NCBI GenBank assembly: GCA_030146915.1
Contig: JASLAT010000013.1
Coordinates: 1-41,116, forward strand
Direction of reading: 5' to 3'
Length of the DNA: 41,116 nt
DNA from: Tissierellales bacterium
GTDB lineage: Bacteria; Bacillota; Clostridia; Tissierellales; Tissierellaceae
The notes below the pieces were generated by a model. That model saw nothing but the letters and a program-made list of their open reading frames with translations. It ran no database searches and was not told the DNA's origin. The position numbers were made by a program, and so were the translations under genes. Positions 41,031 to 41,116 of this stretch are shown in pieces; within the stretch, counting starts at the first letter, position 1, and each line of letters begins with the position of its first letter.

Positions 41031-41116
41031 CCTAGCAGCGTCCTACTCTCCCAGGGCGTCACCACCCAAGTACCATCAGCGCTGAGATACTTAACTTCTG
41101 TGTTCGGTATGGGAAC
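41031..41116 (-). rRNA. rrf: 5S ribosomal RNA, 3' part (cut by window edge)
   Basis: The minus strand reads GTTCCCATACCGAACACAGA, then AGTTAAG, TGATGGTACT, and ends GGGAGAGTAGGACGCTGC followed by TAGGC. These are the conserved loop B/C, helix IV/V and 3' end of bacterial 5S rRNA. The 5' end lies beyond the window. The 3' end is placed within a few bases. The rRNA operon is therefore transcribed leftward into this region. Confidence 0.95.

Noticed and set aside
1..41116. CRISPR array, IS element, prophage or integrative element
   Set aside because: No regularly spaced repeats, transposase, integrase or phage gene was seen; gene order and codon style are uniform across the window.

Overview
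The window reads as one contiguous piece of a low-GC, anaerobic Firmicutes chromosome. The gene content and order point to Clostridia or Tissierellia: a ClpC-McsA-McsB/RadA/YacL/IspDF/aminoacyl-tRNA synthetase/Mini-III/RlmB/Rae1/EF-Tu cluster, AGGAGG ribosome binding sites, frequent TTG starts and T-box leaders. Most genes lie on the minus strand, the same direction as the rRNA operon whose 5S gene enters at the right edge. I see no insertion sequence, prophage, CRISPR array or other clear mobile element.

Left part (1-18.8 kb), minus strand. In transcription order: an EF-G-like GTPase, then mcsA-mcsB-clpC, radA, carD-yacL, ispD-ispF, proS with a T-box leader, gltX, cysS-mrnC-thyX-rlmB-rae1, and finally tRNA-Thr-tuf. 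This is the classic information-processing and stress cluster of Firmicutes, but three usual members are absent from their expected places: ctsR (before mcsA), disA (after radA) and sigH (after rae1). Mini-RNase III carries an unusual C-terminal extension of about 100 residues.

Middle (18.9-28.5 kb). An AI-2E family membrane protein, a sirtuin, two tandem YcxB-like membrane proteins and a MalY-type aminotransferase form a leftward run. It is followed by an AGCS amino-acid symporter whose promoter is preceded by a near-perfect CodY-type box, and by a type-2 isoleucyl-tRNA synthetase under a second T-box leader.

Right part (28.4-41.1 kb). Small transcription units on both strands encode an FMN split-barrel protein, an M20 dipeptidase, a methyltransferase, a Cys-rich CWC/Dabb fusion, SfsA, a SagB-like nitroreductase with a shortened binding-protein lipoprotein, a YaiI/YqxD protein, two oxidoreductases, adenosine deaminase, a uracil permease with a PyrR-type RNA element at its ribosome binding site, and a radical SAM protein, ending at 5S rRNA.

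The functional themes are translation (synthetases, tRNA, EF-Tu, EF-G-like, rRNA and mRNA processing), protein quality control, isoprenoid precursor synthesis, and nucleobase and amino-acid uptake. Control is visible mainly as RNA elements (two T-boxes, one PyrR loop), intrinsic terminators and consensus sigma-A promoters. I found no convincing entirely new multi-gene system. The best leads are domain-level oddities (Mini-III extension, CWC-Dabb fusion, shortened metal-type binding lipoprotein), the missing regulators, and terminators placed directly before ribosome binding sites.
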